Positions 1 to 5,943 of a DNA stretch of 14,305 nucleotides are shown here, piece after piece. The notes below the pieces were generated by a model. That model made no database searches and had not been told where the DNA came from. It saw only the letters and a list, made by a program, of their open reading frames with translations. The stretch is from the NCBI GenBank assembly GCA_030696545.1, contig JAUYSA010000429.1, forward strand, positions 1 through 14,305, given 5' to 3'. How positions within the stretch are numbered: position 1 is the stretch's first letter; each line of letters starts with the position of its first letter. Origin of the DNA: Hyphomonadaceae bacterium (GTDB taxonomy: Bacteria > Pseudomonadota > Alphaproteobacteria > Caulobacterales > Hyphomonadaceae). A program made the position numbers and the translations under genes.

Positions 1-100
1 GCCCTTCGGGCCTGCTCAGGATGAGGGCTAAACTACCAGCGGCTAAGTAGCCCTCATCCTGAGCAGCACGCGAAGCGTGCGTCCGTCGAAGGACGAGGGC
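1..100. repeat. Palindromic intergenic repeat, paired inverted copies
   Basis: Bases 12-30 and 48-66 are perfect 19-bp inverted complements (CTGCTCAGGATGAGGGCTA and its reverse complement) around a 17-nt loop. To the right are a smaller hairpin, CACGC-GAA-GCGTG (67-79), and GTCC...GGAC around 82-95. The wording 'CTCATCCTGAGC...GTCGAAGGACGAGGGC' is typical of the short dispersed repeats found between genes in many alphaproteobacteria. The left arm begins at the window edge, so the element may extend outside. It sits downstream of the minus-strand lipoprotein gene and could also act as a transcription terminator, although there is no T-run. Confidence 0.8.
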
Positions 101-124
101 GTGCTCACCGATCCAGGATAAGCT

Positions 125-724
125 CTACGGCTCCGGCGTCGCGCCGTTCGGGTCAACCACCGCGCCAACCTGCGTCGGCCACATCACAGGGAAGGGCGGC
201 CCCTTGCGATCGGGCGCCGTGCAATCCTGCCAACGCAATTCCTGCAGGACAAAGCGCTTGCCGTCCCAGTGATACGATCCTTCCGATCCGCAGGCGCCAT
301 CCTCAGCTGCCTTGCTGAATGTCGTCAGCATCTCCGTCCCGGCATCAACCTCGGCCATGTTCGCTTGTGTGGTCGCGAACCAGCCTTCCGCGCCGAAGTC
401 TGGAATCGACAGCAGCTCCAGAGTATCAGGCCCACGAACCGCGAACAGCCGATGCGACGTGGCGTAGCCGCCCTGGCTGCAGCCCAGCATCACAACGGCC
501 CCGCTCTGCAGACCCACCACTTTCGATTCCACGGCCGCATCCGCAGCCTTCACGCACCCGCCGATCGCATCGCTGATCCTCTGCGCCGTAGCGATCAGCG
601 CCGCGTCGCCTTCGAGATTGCCAACCAGCGGATTCGCCGTCGCTGCAGTCGGCTCGCCGCACCCGGCGAGCGCCAGAGCAGCGCCGACACTTGCGGCCAG
701 TTGGGAGATCGAAGCCAGTCGCAT
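125..724 (-). CDS. Small lipoprotein, possibly DUF1176-like
   Basis: This encodes a 199-residue protein with a clear lipoprotein signal: a hydrophobic N-terminus (about residues 9-20) followed by the lipobox L-A-G-C with Cys22. It should be exported, lipidated and anchored in an envelope membrane. Four further cysteines (57, 82, 145, 168) could form two periplasmic disulfides. The C-terminal part (about 149-185), with SYHWDGKRF, a Trp-Gln-Asp-Cys step and a late MWP, resembles the end of DUF1176 family proteins. That link is by pattern only and the function is unknown. The start is the ATG at 724, with GGAGG six bases upstream in the message. The next gene in the same direction, the Nudix hydrolase, ends 91 bp upstream, so co-transcription is possible but unproven. 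Confidence 0.8.
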   Translation of the reverse strand: MRLASISQLAASVGAALALAGCGEPTAATANPLVGNLEGDAALIATAQRISDAIGGCVKAADAAVESKVVGLQSGAVVMLGCSQGGYATSHRLFAVRGPDTLELLSIPDFGAEGWFATTQANMAEVDAGTEMLTTFSKAAEDGACGSEGSYHWDGKRFVLQELRWQDCTAPDRKGPPFPVMWPTQVGAVVDPNGATPEP

Positions 725-815
725 TCACGTCCTCCACTTACGGGCGGCAGTGATGACCAAACATTACTGCAAATCAATGGCCGATCAGCGCGCAAAATGC
801 AGCAGGGCGTCGCGC

Positions 816-1316
816 CTACCACTGCTCGCTGCGTCTCGCGCCCGCGAAAATCTCGTCCAGCCGGCGCTTCGTGCCCTTTGAAACCTCATCCGGCGGGTTT
901 CCAGGATCGCAGAAGCGGACTTCCGCGATCTCGCCCCGCTGCGTCGCTTCGCCCTGCGTCCACGCGGTTATCCGATACACCAGCACATGGTCGTTCGGGA
1001 AAAACGCATGGTTTGCATGAACCGAAACCAGCTCGAACGCTTCAGGCGCCGCCCTGATTCCCGCCTCTTCCTCCAGTTCGCGGGACAACGCCAGAGCGCA
1101 TGTCTCGCCCTTTTCGACCCCGCCGCCGGGGAAATGCCAGCCCGGCGTATAGGTGTGCCGCAACAACAGCACGCGCCCCTGTTCGTCCACAACAACCCCG
1201 CGAACGCCCAGCGTCGCCGGCCGGCGCATGCGCCAGTAGCTCTGGAAGACACGGTCGCGAATTGTAGGCTTTCTCAAGGGGTAGGAGCCTTGCAGGAAAC
1301 GGTCTAGGACAGGCAT
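816..1316 (-). CDS. Nudix hydrolase
   Basis: This encodes a pyrophosphohydrolase of the Nudix superfamily, which cleaves nucleoside diphosphates linked to another group; the substrate cannot be told from sequence. In the 166-residue form the Nudix box is complete at residues 65-87: G65, E71, then R79-E-L-E-E-E-A-G-I87, exactly matching GX5EX7REUXEEXGU. The preceding beta strands (LGVRGVVVD, VLLLRHTYTPGW, HFPGGG) are typical of the family. The frame stays open upstream to an ATG at 1424 (202 residues), but that start would overlap the divergent small gene at 1351-1431, which has its own ribosome binding site. I therefore prefer the ATG at 1316, which lacks a clear Shine-Dalgarno sequence. The choice of start is the weak point; the family call is secure. 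Confidence 0.9.
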   Translation of the reverse strand: MPVLDRFLQGSYPLRKPTIRDRVFQSYWRMRRPATLGVRGVVVDEQGRVLLLRHTYTPGWHFPGGGVEKGETCALALSRELEEEAGIRAAPEAFELVSVHANHAFFPNDHVLVYRITAWTQGEATQRGEIAEVRFCDPGNPPDEVSKGTKRRLDEIFAGARRSEQW

Positions 1317-1338
1317 AGACACGACTGGGACAAGTCTG

Positions 1339-1344
1339 AAGGAG
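1339..1344 (+). promoter_or_regulatory. Strong ribosome binding site for the 26-residue peptide gene
   Basis: AAGGAG lies six bases upstream of the GTG codon at 1351. It is one of the best Shine-Dalgarno matches in the window and is what makes the very short downstream frame credible. Confidence 0.75.
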
Positions 1345-1350
1345 AATACC

Positions 1351-1431
1351 GTGGCGGCTGTCTGGGCAATCTTGGCTATTGTTGTTGTTTTCAGCTTGCT
1401 GAACCTGCTCGAATACCGTCGCATCGACTAG
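1351..1431 (+). CDS. 26-residue single-span membrane peptide
   Basis: This short frame runs from GTG (1351) to TAG (1429-1431) and encodes a 26-residue peptide. Residues 2-20 (AAVWAILAIVVVFSLLNLL) are almost wholly hydrophobic, followed by a charged tail with Glu, Tyr, two Arg, Ile and Asp. This is the layout of a single-span inner-membrane micropeptide with a short polar C-terminus. Support comes from the AAGGAG site six bases upstream, the uninterrupted hydrophobic segment and the position 43 bp before the antiporter gene on the same strand. The two genes are probably co-transcribed. A role as a small partner or regulator of the antiporter is inference from position alone; it could act independently. 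I do not recognise a named family. Confidence 0.68.
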   Translation: MAAVWAILAIVVVFSLLNLLEYRRID

Positions 1432-1474
1432 GCGAGTATCCTAGGGCGGCTGAGAGGAAGGGGAGGCAAGGCGC

Positions 1475-2479
1475 ATGACAGCCTCGATCATATTCCTCGT
1501 CATTGGCTTTGCCATCCTCATCTATTCGGGCGACTGCCTGGTGCGTGGCGCGCTCGCGGCTGCCTACAAGTCGAACGTATCGCCCCTGCTGGTCGGCATC
1601 GTGATTGTCGGCTTCGGCACGTCGATGCCGGAATTCCTGATCGGCGTTCAGGCGGCGTCCTCCGGCTATTCCGGCCTCGCCCACGGCAACATCATCGGCT
1701 CGAACATCGCCAACATCTTCCTGGTGCTGGCGCTTCCCGCGCTGATCTTCCCGATCGCAACCGACGCCCACCGAATGCGGATCACTGCGTTCTTCATGCT
1801 GTGCTGCACGGCGGCGTGGATCGGCGTCACCATGTTCTTCGGCCTGACGCAGATCGTCGGCATGGTCTTCCTCGTCGTTCTCGCGATCTACGCCGTGCTC
1901 GCCTGGATGATCGACCGCGAGGACCGGACAGAAGACACCAAGGAAGAAATCGCGATCATGAACACTTCGGCATGGCGAATGACCATGCTGATCCTGATCG
2001 GTCTTGTCGGCCTGCCGCTCGGCGCGCGCTTTCTCGTCGATGGCGGCATCACGCTCGGCAAGGAACTGAACGCCAGCGAACGTATCGTCGGCCTCACCCT
2101 GCTGGCCTTCGGCTCGTCCCTGCCGGAACTTGGCGCGGCCATGGCCGCCTCCTTCCGCAAGCAGAGCGATGTCGCCATGGGCAACATCATCGGCGCCTGC
2201 ATATTCAACATTCTCGGCGTCGGGGGCGTTGTCGGCATTCTGGGGCCGCGCGAAATGCTGAGCCCGGAATTCACGGCCTTCAGCAACTGGGCCATGGCCG
2301 CCGCCGCCATCCTGGTCACGCTGGTGATCTTCGCCAAGCGCCGCGTCGGCATGGCTACTGGCCTGATCTTCCTCACGCTCTACGGGCTTTACCTGCTCGG
2401 CCTGGTGAACAACTGGTCGTTCGAGGGCGTGGGCGACCTCATCATCGTCCCATCGGCGCAAACGCCGATTGCCGACTGA
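1475..2479 (+). CDS. Calcium/sodium antiporter, CaCA superfamily (YrbG-like)
   Basis: This encodes a 334-residue polytopic inner-membrane protein of the cation/Ca2+ exchanger superfamily, which swaps Ca2+ for Na+ (some members also use K+). Both alpha repeats are visible. Repeat 1 has GFGTSMPE at 46-53 and GNIIGSNIANI at 71-81; repeat 2 has AFGSSLPE at 211-218 and GNIIGACIFNI at 236-246. By family alignment Glu53, Asn80, Glu218 and Asn245 would line the ion site. Repeat 2 has Ala-Cys where repeat 1 has Ser-Asn, a small departure from the usual motif. A charged cytoplasmic loop at about 147-162 separates the halves. The ATG at 1475 has GGGGAGG eight bases upstream. It probably forms a transcription unit with the preceding membrane peptide. 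Its stop codon directly abuts the stop of the convergent SixA-like gene. Confidence 0.92.
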   Translation: MTASIIFLVIGFAILIYSGDCLVRGALAAAYKSNVSPLLVGIVIVGFGTSMPEFLIGVQAASSGYSGLAHGNIIGSNIANIFLVLALPALIFPIATDAHRMRITAFFMLCCTAAWIGVTMFFGLTQIVGMVFLVVLAIYAVLAWMIDREDRTEDTKEEIAIMNTSAWRMTMLILIGLVGLPLGARFLVDGGITLGKELNASERIVGLTLLAFGSSLPELGAAMAASFRKQSDVAMGNIIGACIFNILGVGGVVGILGPREMLSPEFTAFSNWAMAAAAILVTLVIFAKRRVGMATGLIFLTLYGLYLLGLVNNWSFEGVGDLIIVPSAQTPIAD

Positions 2480-2968
2480 TCAGTCCGAGATCAGTTTCGG
2501 CGTAACGTAAGCCTGCAGCTTCCACGACGAATCCTTGTCCTTGCGCGCAAACACCGCCCCCGCGCAGGTCGGGAACTTGGCCCGCACCTTCGTCTCCAAC
2601 TCGTTGTTGCGATGCGCCCACCGCGTGGCCAGCTCGTGCAGCCCCGGATTGTGCGCCACGATCATCACCCGCTCGGCTCCGGCGCTCTCAGCTTCCGTGA
2701 CCAGCAATTCCGACGGGCAGAGATAAAGCGACTTCAGGAATCGCACCTCGGCCTTCGGAAATGCTGCCGCGATCAGCCCCCACGTCTCCCGCGTCCGCCG
2801 CGCGTCCGACACCAGCACAACCTGCGGGTCCGCCCCCGCATCCACCAGCGCCTTGCCCACCACGGGCGCATCCTCCCGCCCCCGCGCCGCCAGCGGTCGA
2901 TCGAAATCCTCGCCGCTGTCGGAATCGACCGCAGCCTTGGCGTGGCGAAGAAGTACAAGCTGGCGCAT
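2480..2968 (-). CDS. SixA-like histidine phosphatase
   Basis: This encodes a short (162-residue) member of the histidine phosphatase superfamily, of the SixA/phosphohistidine phosphatase type. The catalytic RH motif is at the N-terminus (MRQLVLLRHAKA, with Arg9 and His10). It is followed by the family's DxxRPLxxRG segment (DFDRPLAARG), the SDARRTRETW segment with a second Arg, and VAHNPGLHELA with the second active-site His. Known relatives remove phosphate from phosphohistidine or small phosphoesters; the substrate here is unknown. The frame is open further upstream, to 3031, but homologues begin just before the RH motif, so the ATG at 2968 is chosen although its Shine-Dalgarno is weak. There is no gap to the convergent antiporter gene, leaving no room for a separate terminator. 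Confidence 0.88.
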   Translation of the reverse strand: MRQLVLLRHAKAAVDSDSGEDFDRPLAARGREDAPVVGKALVDAGADPQVVLVSDARRTRETWGLIAAAFPKAEVRFLKSLYLCPSELLVTEAESAGAERVMIVAHNPGLHELATRWAHRNNELETKVRAKFPTCAGAVFARKDKDSSWKLQAYVTPKLISD

Positions 2969-3100
2969 CACGTCCCGGTCTCCGTCCCGCGGCAGTCTCT
3001 GCCGCAAACTCCTCAGCCTTGCCAAGCACATAACCCCAGAACGCGACCGTACCGTGGCGTCAGCCTCCGATTTAACCTCTGGACCCTCTTGTGCGATGCA

Positions 3101-3118
3101 ATATGATATCCATCATAT
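3101..3118 (+). promoter_or_regulatory. AT-rich palindrome, candidate operator at the thiolase promoter
   Basis: ATATGAT (3101-3107) and ATCATAT (3112-3118) form a perfect 7-bp inverted repeat around ATCC. It stands out against the GC-rich surroundings, overlaps -10-like hexamers (TATGAT at 3102-3107 and TATAAA at 3116-3121), and lies 40 bp before the thiolase start. That is where a repressor of a fatty-acid or acyl-CoA gene (for example of the TetR or GntR family) would bind, but no regulator gene is in the window and the regulator is unknown. No good -35 box was found. Confidence 0.5.
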
Positions 3119-3158
3119 AAAGAGCCAGAACTTGAGCAAACAAGACAGGGAGTCGCAC

Positions 3159-4316
3159 ATGGCCCGGGCCGTTATCGCTGGTTACGCACGCACACCGTTC
3201 CACTTCGCCAACAAGGGCAAGCTCGCGGGCATCCGCCCCGACGATCTCGCCGCCATAGCCATAAAGGCGCTGGTCGAGCGCACCGGCATTGATCCGAAGA
3301 CGCTGGAGGATGTCGTCCTCGGCACGGCCTATCCGGAAGCAGAGCAGGGCTCGAACATCGCCCGCCTCGCGGCCCTTCTGGCCGGCCTACCCATCGAACT
3401 CGGCGGCATCACCATGAACCGCTTCTGCGGGTCGTCCATGTCGGCCATCCACTACGCCGTCGGCCAGATCGCCATCGGCGCTGGCGACGCCTTCATCGCG
3501 GGCGGCGTCGAAAGCATGACGCGCGTGCCACAGGGCGGCTTCAACCATTCGCCCAACCCGCGCTTCAAGGGCAAGGCGGAGAAGAACCCCGACGTGATGC
3601 TCGACGCCTACATCTCGATGGGCGAGACGGCGGAAAATGTCGCCAGCCAGTTCAGCATCTCACGCGCTGATCAGGAAAAGCTCGCCTACGTCTCGCAGAT
3701 GAAAGCTGCCGAAGCGCAACGCGAAGGCCGTCTGCGCGACGAGATCGTCCCGGTAAAAACAGCTGACGGCATCGTCGACCAGGACGGAACGCTTCGCCCC
3801 TCCACCACGCTCGAAGGCCTCGCCGGCCTCAAGCCCGCCTTCCGCCCCGACGGCTCGGTAACGGCCGGCACATCCTCGCCGCTCACAGACGGCGCCGCGA
3901 TGACGCTGATCACGTCGGAGGAATACGCAAAGCGTCACGGCCTCGAAATCCTCGGCCGCATCCGCTCGGTCGCCATCGCCGGCGTCCCCCCGGAAATCAT
4001 GGGCATGGGTCCCGTCCCCGCCAGCCGCAAGGCGCTGGAGCGGGCAGGGCTCACCATCCGCGATATCGACGTGGTCGAAATCAATGAAGCTTTTGGCTCA
4101 CAAGCTGTCGCCTCGATCCGTCAGCTCGAAATCCCGATGGAGAAAGTGAACATCGACGGCGGCGGCATCTCGATCGGCCACCCGCTCGGCGCCACCGGCG
4201 CCCGCATCACGGCGAAAGCCGCGCAGATCATGAAACGCGAAGGCAAACGCTACGCCCTCGCCACCCAATGCATCGGCGGCGGCCAGGGCATCGCAACGGT
4301 TATCGAAGCGGTTTAA
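3159..4316 (+). CDS. Thiolase (acetyl-CoA/3-ketoacyl-CoA acyltransferase)
   Basis: This encodes a 385-residue thiolase, close to the usual 380-400. The family either cleaves 3-ketoacyl-CoA with CoA (beta-oxidation) or condenses two acetyl-CoA. All catalytic elements are present: nucleophile Cys90 in NRFCGSS, the NEAF segment at 309-312, His341 in GGGISIGHPLGATGAR, and the second catalytic Cys371 in CIGGGQG. The overall wording is closer to the beta-oxidation FadA-type thiolases than to biosynthetic PhaA, but this is not decisive, and no partner FadB or acyl-CoA dehydrogenase gene is in the window. The frame is open back to 2853, but homology begins at MARAVIAG, and AGGGAG (3147-3152) lies six bases before the ATG at 3159. 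A palindrome at 3101-3118 suggests regulated expression. Confidence 0.93.
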   Translation: MARAVIAGYARTPFHFANKGKLAGIRPDDLAAIAIKALVERTGIDPKTLEDVVLGTAYPEAEQGSNIARLAALLAGLPIELGGITMNRFCGSSMSAIHYAVGQIAIGAGDAFIAGGVESMTRVPQGGFNHSPNPRFKGKAEKNPDVMLDAYISMGETAENVASQFSISRADQEKLAYVSQMKAAEAQREGRLRDEIVPVKTADGIVDQDGTLRPSTTLEGLAGLKPAFRPDGSVTAGTSSPLTDGAAMTLITSEEYAKRHGLEILGRIRSVAIAGVPPEIMGMGPVPASRKALERAGLTIRDIDVVEINEAFGSQAVASIRQLEIPMEKVNIDGGGISIGHPLGATGARITAKAAQIMKREGKRYALATQCIGGGQGIATVIEAV

Positions 4317-4324
4317 GCGCCCAT

Positions 4325-4442
4325 CTTCCCCCGCTTGCGGGGGAAGTACGGCGAAGCGGGGTTGGGGGCGAGCCACAAGGAGATTCCCTCGTGTCTCGCC
4401 CCCTCCGACCCTTCGGGCCACCTCCCCCGCAAGCGGGGGAGG
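4325..4442. repeat. Inverted pair of palindromic repeats between convergent genes
   Basis: Two copies of one intergenic repeat face each other. Copy 1 begins with the hairpin CTTCCCCCGC-TT-GCGGGGGAAG (4325-4346). Copy 2 ends with CCTCCCCCGC-AA-GCGGGGGAGG (4421-4442). Between them GGGGGCGAG (4364-4372) pairs with CTCGCCCCC (4395-4403), so the whole 118 bp can fold as one long imperfect hairpin. It fills the gap between the convergent thiolase (ends 4316) and rtcB (ends 4447) and may stop transcription from both sides, though there is no T-run. A related copy is at 12499-12568. Confidence 0.8.
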
Positions 4443-4446
4443 ACGC

Positions 4447-5658
4447 TCAACCCTTCACACACACCACCTGCTTCAACGTGTGAACCACGTCGATCAGATC
4501 GCTCTGCGCCGCGATGACGGCGTCGATGTCCTTGTAGGCCATCGGCGTTTCGTCGATCACGCCCTGGTCCTTGCGGCATTCCACGCCTTCGGTCGCCTCG
4601 CGGTGATCCTTCAGCGTGAATGACGCCTTCGCCTGGGTACGCGACATCTTCCGGCCCGCGCCGTGAGAGCACGAGCAGAACGACTCCGGGTTGCCTTTGC
4701 CGCGCACGATGAACGATTTAGCGCCCATCGAACCCGGTATGATGCCAAGCTCGCCTTCGCCCGCACGCACGGCGCCCTTGCGAGTCACCCACACGTCCGC
4801 GCCGAAATGGTGTTCCTTCTCCACATAGTTGTGGTGACAGTTCACCGCGTGCTTCCCGAGCTTGAACTTCGGCATCTGCTCACGCAGCGCCTGCAGCGTC
4901 CGCTCCATCATCGCTTCGCGGTTGGCGCGAGCATAATCCTGCGCCCAGCCGACCGCTTCGATGTAGTCGTCGAAGATCGGCTCGTCCTCGACGAAGAAGG
5001 CGAGATCCTGATCGGGCACGTGATAGCCGAGCACACGCTTCTCGAGCGCCTTGCGAGCGGCCTCGATGAAGTATTGCCCGATCTGGTTCCCCGTGCCCCG
5101 CGAGCCCGAGTGCAGCATCACCCAGACAAAGCCACGCTCATCGAGACACACCTCAATGAAGTGGTTGCCCGAGCCAAGCGTGCCGAGCTGTGCGCCCACC
5201 TTGTGGTTCGGAATCTTGCGGTGCTTGTCGCGGATACGATCAAGCCGTTCCTCAAGATCCGAATTGCGCAGGCGCGACGCCACGGAGTCCGGGATCATTC
5301 CCCATTCACCGTTGCGGCCGAACCCAGCCGGCGCCTTGCGCTCGATTTCCGAACGCAGCTTCGCCAGCGAGTCCGGCAGGTGCTCCGCGCGCAGGGTCGT
5401 TTCCACCGCCATCATCCCGCACCCGATGTCGACGCCGACAGCGGCCGGGATGATCGCGCCCCTGGTCGGGATCACCGAGCCAACGGTCGCCCCGCGTCCA
5501 AAGTGGACGTCTGGCATGACGGCGAGGTGGGAATGCACAAACGGCAGCCCCGCGACGTTTTCCAGCTGTTCCCGGGCGCTGTCCTCGACGGGCACGCCTT
5601 TCACCCAGGCCTTGATGCGGCCACCGGCCGCCGTTTCGAACACTTCAAACGTGCTCAT
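4447..5658 (-). CDS. rtcB: RNA-splicing ligase RtcB
   Basis: RtcB joins RNA ends carrying a 2',3'-cyclic or 3'-phosphate to 5'-OH ends, using GTP and Mn2+; in bacteria it is linked to repair of cleaved tRNA and rRNA. The 403-residue protein has the family's metal and guanylylation residues: GVDIGCGM with Asp77 and Cys80, GSGNHFIE with His166, LHSGSRG with His183, the His275-His276 pair, and CSHGAGRKMSR, whose His332 corresponds to the guanylylated histidine (His337 in E. coli). The frame is open to 5709, but homology starts at MSTFEVFE, and AAGGA lies about ten bases upstream, inside a hairpin loop. No archease, prfH, rtcA or rtcR gene is seen nearby. The gene is preceded by a structured leader and an intrinsic terminator (5727-5837), so its expression may be controlled in the RNA. 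Confidence 0.95.
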   Translation of the reverse strand: MSTFEVFETAAGGRIKAWVKGVPVEDSAREQLENVAGLPFVHSHLAVMPDVHFGRGATVGSVIPTRGAIIPAAVGVDIGCGMMAVETTLRAEHLPDSLAKLRSEIERKAPAGFGRNGEWGMIPDSVASRLRNSDLEERLDRIRDKHRKIPNHKVGAQLGTLGSGNHFIEVCLDERGFVWVMLHSGSRGTGNQIGQYFIEAARKALEKRVLGYHVPDQDLAFFVEDEPIFDDYIEAVGWAQDYARANREAMMERTLQALREQMPKFKLGKHAVNCHHNYVEKEHHFGADVWVTRKGAVRAGEGELGIIPGSMGAKSFIVRGKGNPESFCSCSHGAGRKMSRTQAKASFTLKDHREATEGVECRKDQGVIDETPMAYKDIDAVIAAQSDLIDVVHTLKQVVCVKG

Positions 5659-5700
5659 GTCTGCGTTTCCTTGTTCGCAGACCCTCCGCGCATCCCGGAG
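5659..5700 (-). promoter_or_regulatory. Hairpin presenting the rtcB Shine-Dalgarno sequence
   Basis: In the message GTCTGCG (5682-5676) pairs perfectly with CGCAGAC (5665-5659), directly before the rtcB start codon. The ten-base loop AACAAGGAAA holds the AAGGA ribosome binding site. A second small stem, CTCCG/CGGAG (5700-5696 with 5688-5684), lies just upstream. Such a fold could modulate initiation; whether it does is not shown by sequence. Confidence 0.5.
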
Positions 5701-5726
5701 TTTTGTCACGCTGCATGAGCGGCAAC

Positions 5727-5758
5727 AAAAAACCCTCCGGCGACGTGCGCGGAGGGTT
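5727..5758 (-). terminator. Intrinsic terminator upstream of rtcB
   Basis: On the minus strand AACCCTCCG (5758-5750) pairs with CGGAGGGTT (5739-5731) over a ten-base loop. The stem runs directly into T residues, giving six T in a row. This is the best rho-independent terminator in the window. It ends transcripts coming from the TIR gene side, 69 bp before the rtcB start, and is either the end of a small RNA or an attenuator for rtcB. Confidence 0.8.
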
Positions 5759-5837
5759 CGGTTTCCATCAGTCGTGACTGATGCTCTGGACCTATCCCTC
5801 TATGCAATCGCAACCCGCCAGCAATGGCTGGTAGGTC
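5727..5837 (-). ncRNA. Candidate structured RNA or attenuator leader before rtcB
   Basis: Read on the minus strand, the segment holds several perfect stems in order. GACCTA (5837-5832) can close with TAGGTC (5794-5789). Inside it is the hairpin CCAGC-CATT-GCTGG (5831-5818) and a 23-base single-stranded stretch. Next is the hairpin CATCAGT-CACG-ACTGATG (5783-5766), and finally the terminator (5758-5727). GGCGGGTT in the unpaired stretch can alternatively pair, with one mismatch, with AACCCTCC of the terminator stem, which would be an antiterminator. A TTGACG box lies at 5935-5930. A 25-codon ATG frame (5869-5792) covers the first stem but has no clear ribosome binding site. No known riboswitch family was recognised. 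Confidence 0.45.
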
Positions 5838-5943
5838 TTCGCGATCTGATTTTCGTAACGCCGTTTCATCGGTCGCATCCGAAAGAAGGTTGATCCAAGG
5901 CGCGGGTGTTTGATCGAAGAATGCGGCGGCGTCAAGGCAGTTG

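Noticed and set aside
1..100. CRISPR array
   Set aside because: Repeats here and elsewhere are inverted and palindromic, not direct repeats at regular spacing with unique spacers, and no cas gene is present.
269..1057. Plus-strand 262-residue open frame
   Set aside because: Arg/Pro/Ser-rich, no family signature, and antisense to the lipoprotein and Nudix genes, which have clear motifs and start signals.
1391..2461. Minus-strand 356-residue open frame
   Set aside because: Asp/Glu/His/Arg-rich shadow of the antiporter gene, whose alpha repeats and membrane segments prove the plus strand is coding.
2853..3158. N-terminal extension of the thiolase frame
   Set aside because: Runs through the SixA-like gene and the promoter palindrome; thiolase homology and the ribosome binding site both start at 3159.
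4663..5718. Plus-strand 351-residue open frame
   Set aside because: Lies opposite rtcB, has a typical high-GC shadow composition and no recognisable domain.
5759..5783. Hammerhead-ribozyme-like words CTGATG and GAAAC on the minus strand
   Set aside because: In a hammerhead these two core words are separated by a stem; here they are adjacent, and the first is part of a simple hairpin.
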